The position numbers and the translations under genes were made by a program. 58,374 nucleotides of DNA from Streptomyces sp. ISL-98. GTDB taxonomy: Bacteria > Actinomycetota > Actinomycetes > Streptomycetales > Streptomycetaceae. Positions 27,481 to 36,624 of the stretch are shown in pieces; positions within the stretch are counted from its first letter, which is position 1, and each line of letters opens with the position of its first letter. A model generated the notes under the pieces. That model was not told where the DNA came from, did not search any database, and saw nothing but the letters and a program-made list of their open reading frames with translations. The DNA is taken from contig NZ_JAGGPB010000065.1 of NCBI RefSeq assembly GCF_018614055.1, forward strand, positions 1 to 58,374, in the 5' to 3' direction.

Positions 27481-27613
27481 GCGGTCACTGTAGGGGCGCA
27501 CACTGACAGCGTCCGTTTCGGCGGGTGGTGAGCCGAAGGGGAGCTGAACGCCCGGACCACAGCCGCAGGTTGTGTTGTCTCCGTGGGGTTGCGGCTGTGA
27601 TCGATACAAAACC

Positions 27614-27978
27614 GGGATGACCGGCGAGGACGTCGATCTGCGGTGCCAGGCGTTCCTGCGCAGGGTCGAACTTGAGCACTGCTTCAGTGCGATCAAGCAG
27701 ACGCTCGTATGGACCCGGCCGAAGATTCGCACCCCCGAGGCCGCCGGCGGCTGGACAAGGCTGATCATCACCGCCCACACCGGCTCCGCCTTGCCTGCCC
27801 ACTCGCGGCCGACCTCCGCCGACCCTGGGAACGGCCCGCCGTGCCCGCCCGGCTCACCCCGGCCGGGGTCCGCCGGGGATTTCGGAACCCGCGCGCACGC
27901 CTGTCCTGCCCGGCCCGTGCACCGAACCCTCACGACCGGACCCGGGAAGACAACTCGGCTCGAAGAACCGCGCGTCCG
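27614..27978 (+). pseudogene. Transposase C-terminal fragment, frameshifted
   Basis: The first frame reads DVDLRCQAFLRRVELEHCFS.. then IKQTLVWTRPKIRTPEAAGG, ending its similarity near 27781. The +1-shifted frame continues RLRLACPLAADLRRPWERPAVPARLTPAGVRRGFR to about 27978. These are the middle and C-terminal blocks of a family of large actinobacterial transposases (FExTFRFLKQTLGW..RLARPLAADLRRPWERP). The 5' half is missing here. Confidence 0.7.
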
Positions 27979-28054
27979 ATGACTTCGCGGCGTGGATGCG
28001 TTCTACCCTGTACGACCGAATGCCGAGGACGAATGCCCGGAAGGGGTGTCGGCG

Positions 28055-28648
28055 ATGCGCAAGCTGATCGTCTGCAACATCATCTCGCTCGACGGTTACT
28101 TCACGGGCCCGGGCGGTGACGTCATGGCCATGCCGTTCGACCAGGGGTTCTCCGAGTACAACGCCGAGCGGCTGCGATCAGCGGACACCCTGCTGCTCGG
28201 CCGCACGTCGTACGAAGGGTTCAGGAGCTACTGGCCGGCGATCGCCGACGATCCTGACGCGCCACCGCTGGAGCGCGAGATCTCGCGCCGTAACAACGAC
28301 ATCGACAAGGTGGTCGTCTCCGACAACCTCACGCCCGACCCGGCCGCGCCGTGGCAGAACACACGCATCGTCGGCCGCGCCGATGCGCACGAGCAGATTG
28401 CTGAGCTCAAGCGCGGCCAGGGCCGCGACATCATCGTCTTCGGCAGCCACACCCTGTGGAACGACCTGCTGGCCCACGGCCTCGTCGACGAGCTCCACCT
28501 GATGATCGGCGCCGGCGTTCTGGGCGCGGGCACCCCCGCCTTCGAGAGCCGGCCGCCGGTCTCCCTGCGGCTGCTCGGCACCCGTACCTGGGAGGGTTCC
28601 GGGCTCGTCCTCGTCCAGTACGCCGTCGAACCGGACCGAGAGCGGTGA
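28055..28648 (+). CDS. Dihydrofolate reductase-like protein (RibD C-terminal family)
   Basis: A 197-residue protein starting MRKLIVCNIISLDGYFTGPG, then LLLGRTSYEGFRSYWP, KVVVSDNL, and DIIVFGSHTLWNDLLAHGLVDELHLMI. These are the strand and nucleotide-binding motifs of the RibD_C/DHFR-fold NADPH reductases common in Streptomyces. The physiological substrate is unknown. ATG 28055 is chosen at the start of the conserved strand; upstream in-frame starts add unrelated sequence. Confidence 0.85.
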   Translation: MRKLIVCNIISLDGYFTGPGGDVMAMPFDQGFSEYNAERLRSADTLLLGRTSYEGFRSYWPAIADDPDAPPLEREISRRNNDIDKVVVSDNLTPDPAAPWQNTRIVGRADAHEQIAELKRGQGRDIIVFGSHTLWNDLLAHGLVDELHLMIGAGVLGAGTPAFESRPPVSLRLLGTRTWEGSGLVLVQYAVEPDRER

Positions 28649-28719
28649 CTCGCGGCGGGAGGCGCGGCAACTCCACTCAAGAGGAGCCGGCGCGGCACAC
28701 CGTCGGGCGATGTGCCGGG

Positions 28720-29032
28720 CGGCTGCCATTGCCACGGCGTCACGGTGACGGTGCCTGTCATTGACGGATTCAGTGTCTCCGTCGGGACATCGAGCCACGT
28801 TCAGGTAGTCGGAGGACCTGACATGGTCGTCACGCTGCTGATTGCCGCTTTCGAAGCTGGCTGCCTCCGTCACGACTTTCACCGACAACTCTTCTGCAAG
28901 TTCGGAAACATTGATCCAGCCATGCTTGATAGTGAAGGTGCCGCGGACTGGGAGCAGCCCGAACATGGCACGCGCGTCGAAGCCAACCGTCGATGCCGCC
29001 GGGTCGATCTCGTACGTACCTGCGGCTGCTAA
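28720..29032 (-). pseudogene. YceI-family protein remnant
   Basis: On the minus strand the frame reads LAAAGTYEIDPAASTVGFDA, then LLPVRGTFTIKHG and EAASFESGNQQRDDHVRSSDY, the lipid-binding YceI core (TYxIDxxHSxVGF..VRGxF..ASVxTGNxxRDxHLRSxDF). No start codon precedes it in frame and the match breaks after about 84 residues, with a trace of the next strand (TGTVTV) in another frame. It is a decayed gene. Confidence 0.65.
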
Positions 29033-29082
29033 CGACTGTTGCCCATGGCGTGCGTCATGGCCGCCCGTACGTCAGTACGCGC

Positions 29083-29339
29083 CGAACGACCAGAAGATAC
29101 CCACCTCGTCGTCGCTCACCGCGATCAGGCCCAGGTCCTCGAACAGGTCGAGGCCGCCGAGGTACTCGGAGGTGAGGAAGAGATGGGAGCGGGTGTCCTG
29201 GAGGCATGCCGCGAGGACCTGGATGTCCCCGGCCTACCCGGAGTCACCCGCCGGGGAGGCACTGGCCCTGCACCTGCGCGACGCCTGCGAGGCCCTCCCC
29301 AGCAGCCTGACCATGACCGTCGGCCTGCGGACGGAATGA
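29083..29339. other. Two short C-terminal gene remnants, opposite strands
   Basis: Minus strand 29220-29083 reads HLFLTSEYLGGLDLFEDLGL, then DDEVGIFWSFGAY and a stop. Plus strand 29232-29339 reads SPAGEALALHLRDACEALPS and ends TVGLRTE-stop. Both look like coding ends without the rest of a gene; families are not recognised. Confidence 0.4.
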
Positions 29340-29428
29340 GTCGGCGACCGCGGGCGGCGCAGGATCAGGTCGACGGTCTCGGCGCGACGGTGTCTGCTGT
29401 TCGGCGGCGCGTGCGCACAGCGAAGCGC

Positions 29429-29467
29429 GAAGCCCCGGGAGGTCATGGCGAATTCCCGGGGCTTCGT
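29429..29467 (-). terminator. Terminator of the 29.5-31.5 kb permease gene
   Basis: CGAAGCCCCGGGA and TCCCGGGGCTTCG form a perfect 13-bp stem, about 40 nt past the permease stop. Confidence 0.8.
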
Positions 29468-29509
29468 GCTGTCGGCAACGTCCCTTGTGGAGCCAGGCGC
29501 TGTGGCGGG

Positions 29510-31504
29510 TCAGCCGCCGACGTGGATACCGGGGCGGCGGTCGGGGTCGGGTTCGTGACTGCGGATGATTTCGCGTGTGACCGGAGCGGTGTCGCCGCGG
29601 CCGAGAAGGAAGTAGCGGAACATGTGCCGCAGGGGGCTGCCTTCTGCCCAGGCGAAGTAGCAGTGCGGCCGGACACCGGTGGCGTCGCGCAGGGCGAGCA
29701 GGATCGCGGCGATGGCGTTCGGCGCGGCCGGGGCCTCGGCGCGCAGGATCCGGTATCCGCCGACTTCGACGCCGCGGACAGTGAGGGTTTCGCTGAAGTC
29801 GGACGGGTCGACCACGTCGATTTCCAGGAACAGCACATCTGCCGGGCCGGGCACCGGGTTGGTGCCGCGCTGCTCGCGCTCCTTGTCGGTGTACTCGGCG
29901 CTGTCGCCGGCCTGACGCCGGTTGGCGATGATGTTGATGGAGTTGTCGTGGGCGAGCGTGTCGGTGATGAATTGGCGGGCGGCCGGGTCGAAGACGAGTC
30001 GGTCGGCGCGCAGTTCGGTGGTGCGCGAGACCCGGGAGATCAGCGACACGGCGATGATGCCGGCGATGAACATGCCGGAGATGGCGATGCCGTCGGGCTT
30101 GTCGACGATGTTGTACACCAGGGCGTAGAGCAGGATCGCGGTGAGCAGCGCGAAGCCTGTGGCGGTGGCGCGTCGGCGGCGGCGTACTGAGGAGACGGTG
30201 ACGGCGAAGGCGCCGGAGACCATCATGGCCAGGATGCCGGTGGCGTACGCGCCTGCCTGAGCATCGACATCGGCGTCGAACGCGATGGTGATGATGATGC
30301 AGAGGGCGGTGTAGACGATGACGACGGGGCGTACTGCGCGTCCCCATTCGGGGGCCATGCCGTAGTCGGGCAGGTACCGCGGGACGATATTGACCAGCCC
30401 TGCCATCGCGGATGCGCCCGCGAACCACAGGATCAAGATGGTGCTGATGTCGTAGAAGGTGCCGAACGCCTCCCCGACGTTCTCGTGGGCGACCCAGGCC
30501 AGGGCGCGGCCGTTGGCCGCACCCCCCGGCTCGAACTCCTTTTCGGGGATGAGGACGGTGGTGACAAAGCTGGCGGACAGGAGGTAGACGCTCATGATGA
30601 ACGCGGCGGTGGTCAGCAGCCTGCGGGTGTTGCGGATCCGCGAGCGCAGCCGCTGCTCGGGGTTGTCACCTTCGGCTGCCACGAGCGGCATCATGCTCAC
30701 GCCGGTCTCGAATCCGGACAGGCCGAGCACCAGCAGCGGAAACGCCAGCAGCGCCGGCCGCATGAGATCGCCCAGGCCGCCTCCCTCCTCGCCGAGTGCG
30801 TCCGTCCACGCCGACCACGCCCCCGGCGTGGTGAACACGTCCACCAAACCGACACCGATGACCACCGCGTTGAGCACGAGGAAGACCGCGACCAGCGGGA
30901 TGGCCACGCTGACCGCTTCGCTGAATCCGAGCAGGAAGACCCCTCCGAGCACCAGCAGCAGCGCCACCGTGAGGGCGACCTCGTGGCCATGCAGGGCCTG
31001 GGGGAAGAAGGGGTTCTCCACGACGTGCACGGAGGCGTCTGCCGTGGACAGGGTGATCGTGATGATCCATGACGTGGCCACGAACCCGAGCAGGATCAGC
31101 ACGAACAGCTTGCCCCGCCAGAACGGGAGCAGGTCCTCCAGCATCGCCACTGATCCGGCTCCGTGTGGGCTCTCCTTGGCCACCCGCCGGTACATCGGCA
31201 GCATCCCCAGCAGGGTCAGCGCCACGATCAGGAGCGTCGCCAGCGGTGAGACCGCCCCGGCGGCGAGTGCCGCGATCGCCGGTACGTAGGCCAGGCTGGA
31301 GAAGTAGTCGACGCCGGTCAGGCACATCACCTTCCACCAGGCGTGCGGCTCGGCGTGCCCCTCATCGGCCGCCGGTCCGACCGGCTGAACCTGGTGGCGC
31401 AGCAGCCACCGCGCCACGCTCCCGGTCGGCTGCGCCCGCAGTGCGGGACTGTCCACCACCTCCGGCAACACCGGTTCCATCGCGTCGTCCTTCATATCCC
31501 CCAT
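29510..31504 (-). CDS. APC-superfamily permease with C-terminal soluble domain
   Basis: A 664-residue protein. After a 55-residue polar N-terminus come about twelve membrane spans (WWKVMCLTGVDYFSSLAYVP, ATLLIVALTLLGMLPMYRRV, SGFETGVSMMPLVAA and so on). A soluble tail of about 170 residues follows (RADRLVFDPAARQFITDTLA..., DVLFLEIDVVDPSDFSETLTVRG). It is more distant from KimA than the next two permeases, so its substrate (amino acid or cation) is open. The neighbourhood of potassium systems suggests an ion role. ATG 31504 has AGGAAAGG upstream. Confidence 0.83.
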   Translation of the reverse strand: MGDMKDDAMEPVLPEVVDSPALRAQPTGSVARWLLRHQVQPVGPAADEGHAEPHAWWKVMCLTGVDYFSSLAYVPAIAALAAGAVSPLATLLIVALTLLGMLPMYRRVAKESPHGAGSVAMLEDLLPFWRGKLFVLILLGFVATSWIITITLSTADASVHVVENPFFPQALHGHEVALTVALLLVLGGVFLLGFSEAVSVAIPLVAVFLVLNAVVIGVGLVDVFTTPGAWSAWTDALGEEGGGLGDLMRPALLAFPLLVLGLSGFETGVSMMPLVAAEGDNPEQRLRSRIRNTRRLLTTAAFIMSVYLLSASFVTTVLIPEKEFEPGGAANGRALAWVAHENVGEAFGTFYDISTILILWFAGASAMAGLVNIVPRYLPDYGMAPEWGRAVRPVVIVYTALCIIITIAFDADVDAQAGAYATGILAMMVSGAFAVTVSSVRRRRRATATGFALLTAILLYALVYNIVDKPDGIAISGMFIAGIIAVSLISRVSRTTELRADRLVFDPAARQFITDTLAHDNSINIIANRRQAGDSAEYTDKEREQRGTNPVPGPADVLFLEIDVVDPSDFSETLTVRGVEVGGYRILRAEAPAAPNAIAAILLALRDATGVRPHCYFAWAEGSPLRHMFRYFLLGRGDTAPVTREIIRSHEPDPDRRPGIHVGG

Positions 31505-31530
31505 CAACCTTTCCTGGTCGGCTGCTGCTC

Positions 31531-31570
31531 ATCACCGCATCACCGCATCACCGCATCACCGCATCACGAC
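31531..31570 (+). repeat. 8-bp tandem repeat (ATCACCGC)x4 plus partial
   Basis: Four perfect ATCACCGC units fill 31531-31562, followed by ATCACGAC. The run lies 27 nt upstream of the permease start codon, within its 5' leader or promoter. Confidence 0.95.
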
Positions 31571-31704
31571 ACCGCAACGATCACTGAGTATGCGACCTCT
31601 TGGCAGCGCCGACGCACTCCGGGGTGGACACGCGAGGTGATGGGCCGTGCGTTGCGAGCGCAAGGTGTAGGAACCTCGTTGGTGCAGTCAGCAGGAAACC
31701 CAGG

Positions 31705-33736
31705 TCAGTGGTGCGTGCCGACGTCGCTGCTCTTGCGCGTGTTGTTGGGTTCTCCACGGCGGACGGCGCCGGGGGCGCGGGCTGCGGGGCGGTCGGCGTG
31801 GGCGGAGGAGGTGAGTTGCCAGGGGACGCTGGTGACCATCACTCCGGGGGTGAAGAGCAGGCGGCTCTTGAGCCATAGTGCGGACTGGTTGTGGAGGAGG
31901 GTTTCCCACCAGTGGCCGACGACGTACTCGGGGATGAAGACGGCGACCACGTCGCGTGGGCTTTCCCGCCGGATGGAGCGGACGTACTCCACGACCGATC
32001 TGGTGATCTCGCGGTAGGGGGAGTCGAGAACCTTCAGCGGCACCTCGATGCCGTAGTGCTCCCACTGCCGTTTGAGCTCGGTGGAAGCGTCGCGGTCGAC
32101 CGCGACCGTGAGGGCTTCGAGGCTGTCGGGGCGGAAGGCACGGGCATAGGCCAGCGCCCGCAGGGTGGGCTTGTGAATGGTGGAGACCAGTACGATCGCC
32201 AGCACCCGGGAGGGCGCCACCATCTCGCGGTGCGGATCGGTGACCGCCAGCTCCGCGGAGGTGGCGTCGTAGTGGCGGCGGATGCCGCGCATCATCACCC
32301 AGAGCAAGATCGCGGCGAGTACCGCCAGCCAGGCGCCCTGTGTGAACTTCGTCGACAGCACGATCACCAGGACCAGGCCTGTGACACAGGCGCCCACCCC
32401 GTTGATGACCCGCGCGACCTGGTGGCGGCCGCGCACGGCCGGATCTCTCTCCACGCGCAGCTCACGGTTCCAGTGCTTGACCATGCCCGTCTGAGAGAGC
32501 GTGAAGGAGGTGAAGACACCGAGGATGTAGAGGTGGATGAGGTCGGTGACGTTCGCCTTGAACGCCCACAGCAGCAGGCCGCGACGATCGCGAGCGCCAC
32601 GATGCCGTTGGAGAAGGCGAGCCGGTCGCCGCGGTTGTGCAACTGCCGTGGCAGATAGCGGTGCAGGGCGAGGATCGAGGCGAGCAATGGGAAGCCGTTG
32701 AAGGCGGTGTTCGCGGCGAGGATCAGGATGAGCGCGGTCGCTGCCTGAATGTAGTAGAAGCCGAAGGTGTCCGAGCCGCCGAAGACCGAGGCAGCCAGTT
32801 GGGCGATGACGGTGCGCTGGGAGTACGAGCCGCAGTCGGCGAGTCCGGTCAGGTGGCAGGGGTCCTCGACGATGTGCACCTTGGCGACGATCGCCAGCGT
32901 GGTGACACCGGCGAACATTGTGATGGCGATGGCGCCCATGGCCAGCATGGTGGCGGCCGCGTTCGCCGACTTGGGCTTGCGGAACGCCGGTACGCCGTTC
33001 GAGATCGCCTCGACGCCCGTCAGCGCCGTACAGCCGCTGGAGAACGCCCGCAGCACCAGCATCAGCAGTGCGAACCCCGCCAGATCCGCGTCGCCGGGCT
33101 CCGCCTCAACGCCGTAACGGGCGCTCTCCGACACGGGTGCGTCACCCACCAGATAGCGGAACAGGCCGGTGCCGACCATGATCAGCACACCACCGATGAA
33201 CAGATACGTCGGGGTGGCGAAGGCCCGGCCGGATTCACGCACGCCGCGCAGATTGATCGCGGTCAGCAGCGCGACGAAGCCCACTGCCATCAGAACTCGG
33301 TGCTCGGCCATGTCCGGCAGGGCGGAGATGATGTTGTCAACGCCGGAGGCGACCGACACAGCGACGGTCATGACGTAGTCGACGAGCAGCGAGGCGGCGA
33401 CGACCAGCCCGGCCGACGGGCCGAGGTTCGTCGATGCGACCTCGTACGATCCTCCGCCGCTCGGATAGGCATGCACGACCTGGCGGTACGAGAGAACCAC
33501 CACGGTCATGAGTGCCACCACAGCGACGGCGATCCACGGGATGAAGTGGAGGTAGGCGAGTCCGCCGAGGTCAGTACCAGCAGGATCTCCTGCGTGGCAT
33601 ACGCCACCGAGGACAGCGGGTCGGAGGCGAAGATCGGCAGTGCGATGCGCTTGGGCAGCAGGGTCTCGCCCAGCTCCTCACTGCGCATGGCCCGGCCGAT
33701 GACCAGCCGTTTGAGGATCCCCGTCACGTTGAGCAC
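31705..33736 (-). pseudogene. KimA-like APC potassium permease with two frameshifts
   Basis: Three consecutive frames join into one protein of about 677 residues. Part 1 (from GTG 33736) reads LKRLVIGRAMRSEELGETLL..SSVAYATQEILLVLT. A missing base near 33570 shifts to MTVVVLSYRQVVHAYPSGGG..LLVDYVMTVAVSVASG..FSSGCTALTGVEAISNGVPAF. Another missing base near 32578 shifts to SQTGMVKHWNRELRVERDP.., a cytoplasmic domain ending IPEYVVGHWWETLLHNQSAL..RLLFTPGVMVTSVPW. The sequence follows Bacillus KimA (YdaO), a c-di-AMP-controlled potassium/proton symporter, along its length. Both lesions are single-base losses, so sequencing error must be excluded before calling it dead. Confidence 0.75.
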
Positions 33737-33893
33737 GGCGCGAGCGTAGGCCGCCCCGCCTGTTCGGCAGCACGACCGCACTACCAGGTGAGGACTCAAG
33801 AACTCGTTAGGGATCCGCCGGGCGGCGTATACATGCTGCAGTTGGCCCCCGGCGGCCGACCGGAGTCGGCAAGCCGCGAGTGACCAGCTGACG

Positions 33894-34451
33894 CTATTGC
33901 AGGCCGGACACCTTGAAGACCGTCTGGGCGGTCTCGCCGTCGATCCGCTGCGACAGTTGCTTCAGGGCGGTCGCACCGCACAGCAGCGTGCCCCGGCCCA
34001 GCGACGTACGGGCGCCCGCGTCCAGCAGACGCCACAGCGGTGGATTGGCGACGAGCACCAGTGGGTCCAGCTCGACCCGTCCGCCGTCCAGGTCCCGCAG
34101 GACGAGGCGTTGCGCGACGCCGTCGGACCAGCGGACGGCCACCAACTGGTCGGTCCGTACGCGCCGCTCGCACAGGAGGCTGCGCGAGGCGAGCCAGCCC
34201 TCGCCCGCTGTCACTCGTGCCGGAAACAGCACCACGAGCAGCAGGACGGCGAGTCCCGTCCACAGGACGGCACGCGGGGCAGTGAGGCTGCCCGATCCGC
34301 CGTCGATCAGCAGCAGTAGAACGACAAGCAATGCGGCGCAGCCGGCCGCGGACCGTAGATCACCGGCCCAGCCGGCATTGGAAGCGTACGTTCCGGGGGG
34401 CTCCACTCGGTCGCGGGCGCGCCCCGGAACGAGTCGTGTGCTCCGTCTCAT
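33894..34451 (-). CDS. Two-span membrane protein with PH-like C-terminal domain
   Basis: A 185-residue protein. Two hydrophobic helices (AAGCAALLVVLLLLID and AVLWTGLAVLLLVVLFPA) precede a soluble segment starting TAGEGWLASRSLLCERRVRT and ending GETAQTVFKVSGL, which has the alternating strand pattern of bacterial PH-like domains. Function unknown. It is divergent from the KimA-like permease at 34662. Confidence 0.72.
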   Translation of the reverse strand: MRRSTRLVPGRARDRVEPPGTYASNAGWAGDLRSAAGCAALLVVLLLLIDGGSGSLTAPRAVLWTGLAVLLLVVLFPARVTAGEGWLASRSLLCERRVRTDQLVAVRWSDGVAQRLVLRDLDGGRVELDPLVLVANPPLWRLLDAGARTSLGRGTLLCGATALKQLSQRIDGETAQTVFKVSGLQ

Positions 34452-34516
34452 GCAGCCGACGCTAGGGCCGTTGAGGGCGGGTACCCGGATCATTGATGAA
34501 CCGCTGACGAGGCGTC

Positions 34517-34591
34517 GGTCAACTTTGACGCCCTCGTGACGGCTGTCGTCAAGAACGCGTGAAGGCATCGCCGTTTCGCGCCAAGAACGCG
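34517..34591 (+). promoter_or_regulatory. Leader blocks of the KimA-like gene shared with the kdp leader
   Basis: In order: GGTCAACT (34517-34524, inside the inverted repeat GTCAACTTTGAC), GCCCTCGTGACGGCT (34530-34544), CGTCAAGAACGCG (34547-34559), then GCCAAGAACGCG (34580-34591), 32 bp later. The first three blocks recur in the same order and orientation before kdpF. Confidence 0.45.
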
Positions 34592-34661
34592 CCAGGGCCG
34601 GGCAGGACCGGCCGGATTCGGGCGCACCCTGAGCGGACCTGCAACAAAGGAGCCCACCCGC

Positions 34662-36509
34662 ATGTCCGCCATGACCACCGAACCCGGAACTGCGCCCCGC
34701 GCGGAGGAACCCCCGGATACCGGCGCACGGCACAAGCTCACCGCCGTGACCGGCCTGGCCGCGCTGTCGCTCGATGCGATGGCCTCGGTGGCGTACGGGC
34801 CCGAAGCGATCGTCCTGGTCCTGGCCGCAGCGGGCAGCTACGGACTCGGCTTCACCCTCCCCGTCACCGTGGCGATCGCCGCGCTGCTGGCGGTGCTCGT
34901 TGCCTCGTACCGACAGGTGATCGCCGCCTTCCCGGACGGCGGCGGGAGTTACGCGGTCGCCAAGGCACATCTGGGCCGTCGTGCAAGCCTGGTCGCGGCA
35001 GCGTCCCTGGTCCTGGACTACGTCCTCAATGTGGCCGTGGCCGTCACCGCAGGCATGGCCGCGCTGACGTCGGCCTTCCCCGAGCTGTACGGCGAGCGGC
35101 TGTGGCTGTGCCTGGTCGTACTGGTCCTGATCACCGCGGTGAACCTGCGCGGGATCGTCGACTCGGCCCGTGTGTTCATCGTGCCGACGATCGTCTTCAT
35201 CGGCTCCATCCTGGGCCTCATCGCGGTGGGCCTGTTCCGCGCAGCCCCGGTCAGCACCGAGGCGGCCGCCGGCCACGCCTCTGTCCTCGCGGACAACGCC
35301 ATCACCGTCGGAGCGCTCCTCCTGCTGAAGGCTTTCGCCTCCGGCTGCTCGGCGCTGACGGGTGTCGAGGCCATCGCCAACGCCGTCCCGTCCTTCCGCG
35401 CCCCGGCCGCCCGCCGCGCCCAGCGCGCCGAGGTCGCCCTCGGCGCGCTTCTCGGCGTGATGCTGATCGGCCTGTCCGTACTGATCTCCCGCTTCGGATT
35501 GCAACCGGCCGAGGGCGTGACCGTGCTCGCCCAGCTCGCCGACGCGTCCTTCGGGCACAATCTCGCCTTCTACGTCGTCCAGTTCGCCACCATGGTGTTG
35601 CTGGCGCTCTCCGCGAACACGTCTTTCGGCGGGCTGCCGGTCCTGCTGAAGCTGCTGGCCCGCGACAACTACCTGCCGCATGTCTTCGGGCTGAAGGCCG
35701 ACCGCCAGGTCCACCGGCACGGGGTCCTCGCCCTCGCGGCCGTCTCCGCCGCGCTGCTGGTCTTCTCCGGCGGCGACACCAACACACTCGTCCCGCTCTT
35801 CGCGATCGGCGTCTTCGTCGGCTTCACCATCGCCCAGACCGGAATGGTCCTTCACTGGCGCGAGGTACGCGGCCCGTTGTGGGTGGGTAAAGCCCTCCTG
35901 AACGGTCTGGGCGCGGTACTCACGGGTGTCAGCGCGGTCGTCGTCACCGCCACCAAGTTCCACGACGGTGCATGGCTCATCGTGGTCGCCCTGCCGCTGC
36001 TGGTCGTCGGGTTCGAGTGCATCCACCGTGCGTACGGCAGGATCGGCGAGCGCCTCGGGGTCGGCCGTATCCCCGAACCCCCGCACTGCGACCGCTCGCT
36101 GGTACTGGTCCCGGTCTCCTCCCTGACCCGGCTCACCAGCGAAGCCCTGACCGCAGCGGTGTCGCTCGGCGACGAGGTGCGCGCGGTGACGGTCTGTCAC
36201 CCCGATCCCGATGACCGCGAGCAGACCGAGGCCCTGGAACGGGACTGGGCGCTATGGAACCCGGGCGTCCCGCTGATACGCGTCGCCTCGGCCCGCCGCA
36301 CCGTCGGTCGCCCGATCGCCGCGTACGTACGCGAGTTGGCAGCCGCCCGACCGGGCACCCGGATCACCGTGCTCATTCCCGAGGTCGAACCGGCCCGGCT
36401 GTGGCAGCGCGTGCTGCAGAACCAGCGCGGGGCGGTCGTCGCGCACGCCGTCCGCCGGGACACGGACGCCGTGATCTGCCGACTGCGCTTCCGGCTGCAG
36501 AGCCACTGA
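34662..36509 (+). CDS. KimA-like APC-superfamily potassium permease
   Basis: A 615-residue protein. The core reads LSLDAMASVAYGPEAIVLVL, SYRQVIAAFPDGGGSYAVAK, LVLDYVLNVAVAVTAGMAAL, AFASGCSALTGVEAIANAVP, and NTSFGGLPVLLKLLARDNYL, all closely following Bacillus KimA. A C-terminal USP-like domain (RSLVLVPVSSLTRLTSEALT ... ITVLIPEVEP) ends WQRVLQNQRGAVVAHAVRR. KimA imports potassium with protons. The ATG follows CAAAGGAG. The leader carries blocks shared with the kdp leader. Confidence 0.85.
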   Translation: MSAMTTEPGTAPRAEEPPDTGARHKLTAVTGLAALSLDAMASVAYGPEAIVLVLAAAGSYGLGFTLPVTVAIAALLAVLVASYRQVIAAFPDGGGSYAVAKAHLGRRASLVAAASLVLDYVLNVAVAVTAGMAALTSAFPELYGERLWLCLVVLVLITAVNLRGIVDSARVFIVPTIVFIGSILGLIAVGLFRAAPVSTEAAAGHASVLADNAITVGALLLLKAFASGCSALTGVEAIANAVPSFRAPAARRAQRAEVALGALLGVMLIGLSVLISRFGLQPAEGVTVLAQLADASFGHNLAFYVVQFATMVLLALSANTSFGGLPVLLKLLARDNYLPHVFGLKADRQVHRHGVLALAAVSAALLVFSGGDTNTLVPLFAIGVFVGFTIAQTGMVLHWREVRGPLWVGKALLNGLGAVLTGVSAVVVTATKFHDGAWLIVVALPLLVVGFECIHRAYGRIGERLGVGRIPEPPHCDRSLVLVPVSSLTRLTSEALTAAVSLGDEVRAVTVCHPDPDDREQTEALERDWALWNPGVPLIRVASARRTVGRPIAAYVRELAAARPGTRITVLIPEVEPARLWQRVLQNQRGAVVAHAVRRDTDAVICRLRFRLQSH

Positions 36510-36530
36510 CGTCTGCGGCCTTGAGTGGCC
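36503..36530 (+). repeat. 28-nt element shared with the kdp leader, copy 1
   Basis: Starts CCACTGACGTC at the permease stop codon and ends at GGCC, 95 nt upstream of the TrkH-like start. It matches 43522-43549 at 25 of 28 positions. Confidence 0.7.
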
Positions 36531-36624
36531 GGCCTGGACCCGGCGTCCCGAATAGGGCCATATGATCCTTTTCTGACGGATCGCCGCTATTTTGGTGACG
36601 GTGTCGGCGGCGAAGGGACACGGC

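Noticed and set aside
31531..31570. ATCACCGC tandem repeat as a CRISPR array
   Set aside because: Units are only 8 bp with no spacers, and no cas genes are present.
33894..36200. 768-codon minus-strand frame across the KimA-like gene
   Set aside because: Only its last 185 codons (from 34451) look like a real protein; the rest is antisense to the permease.
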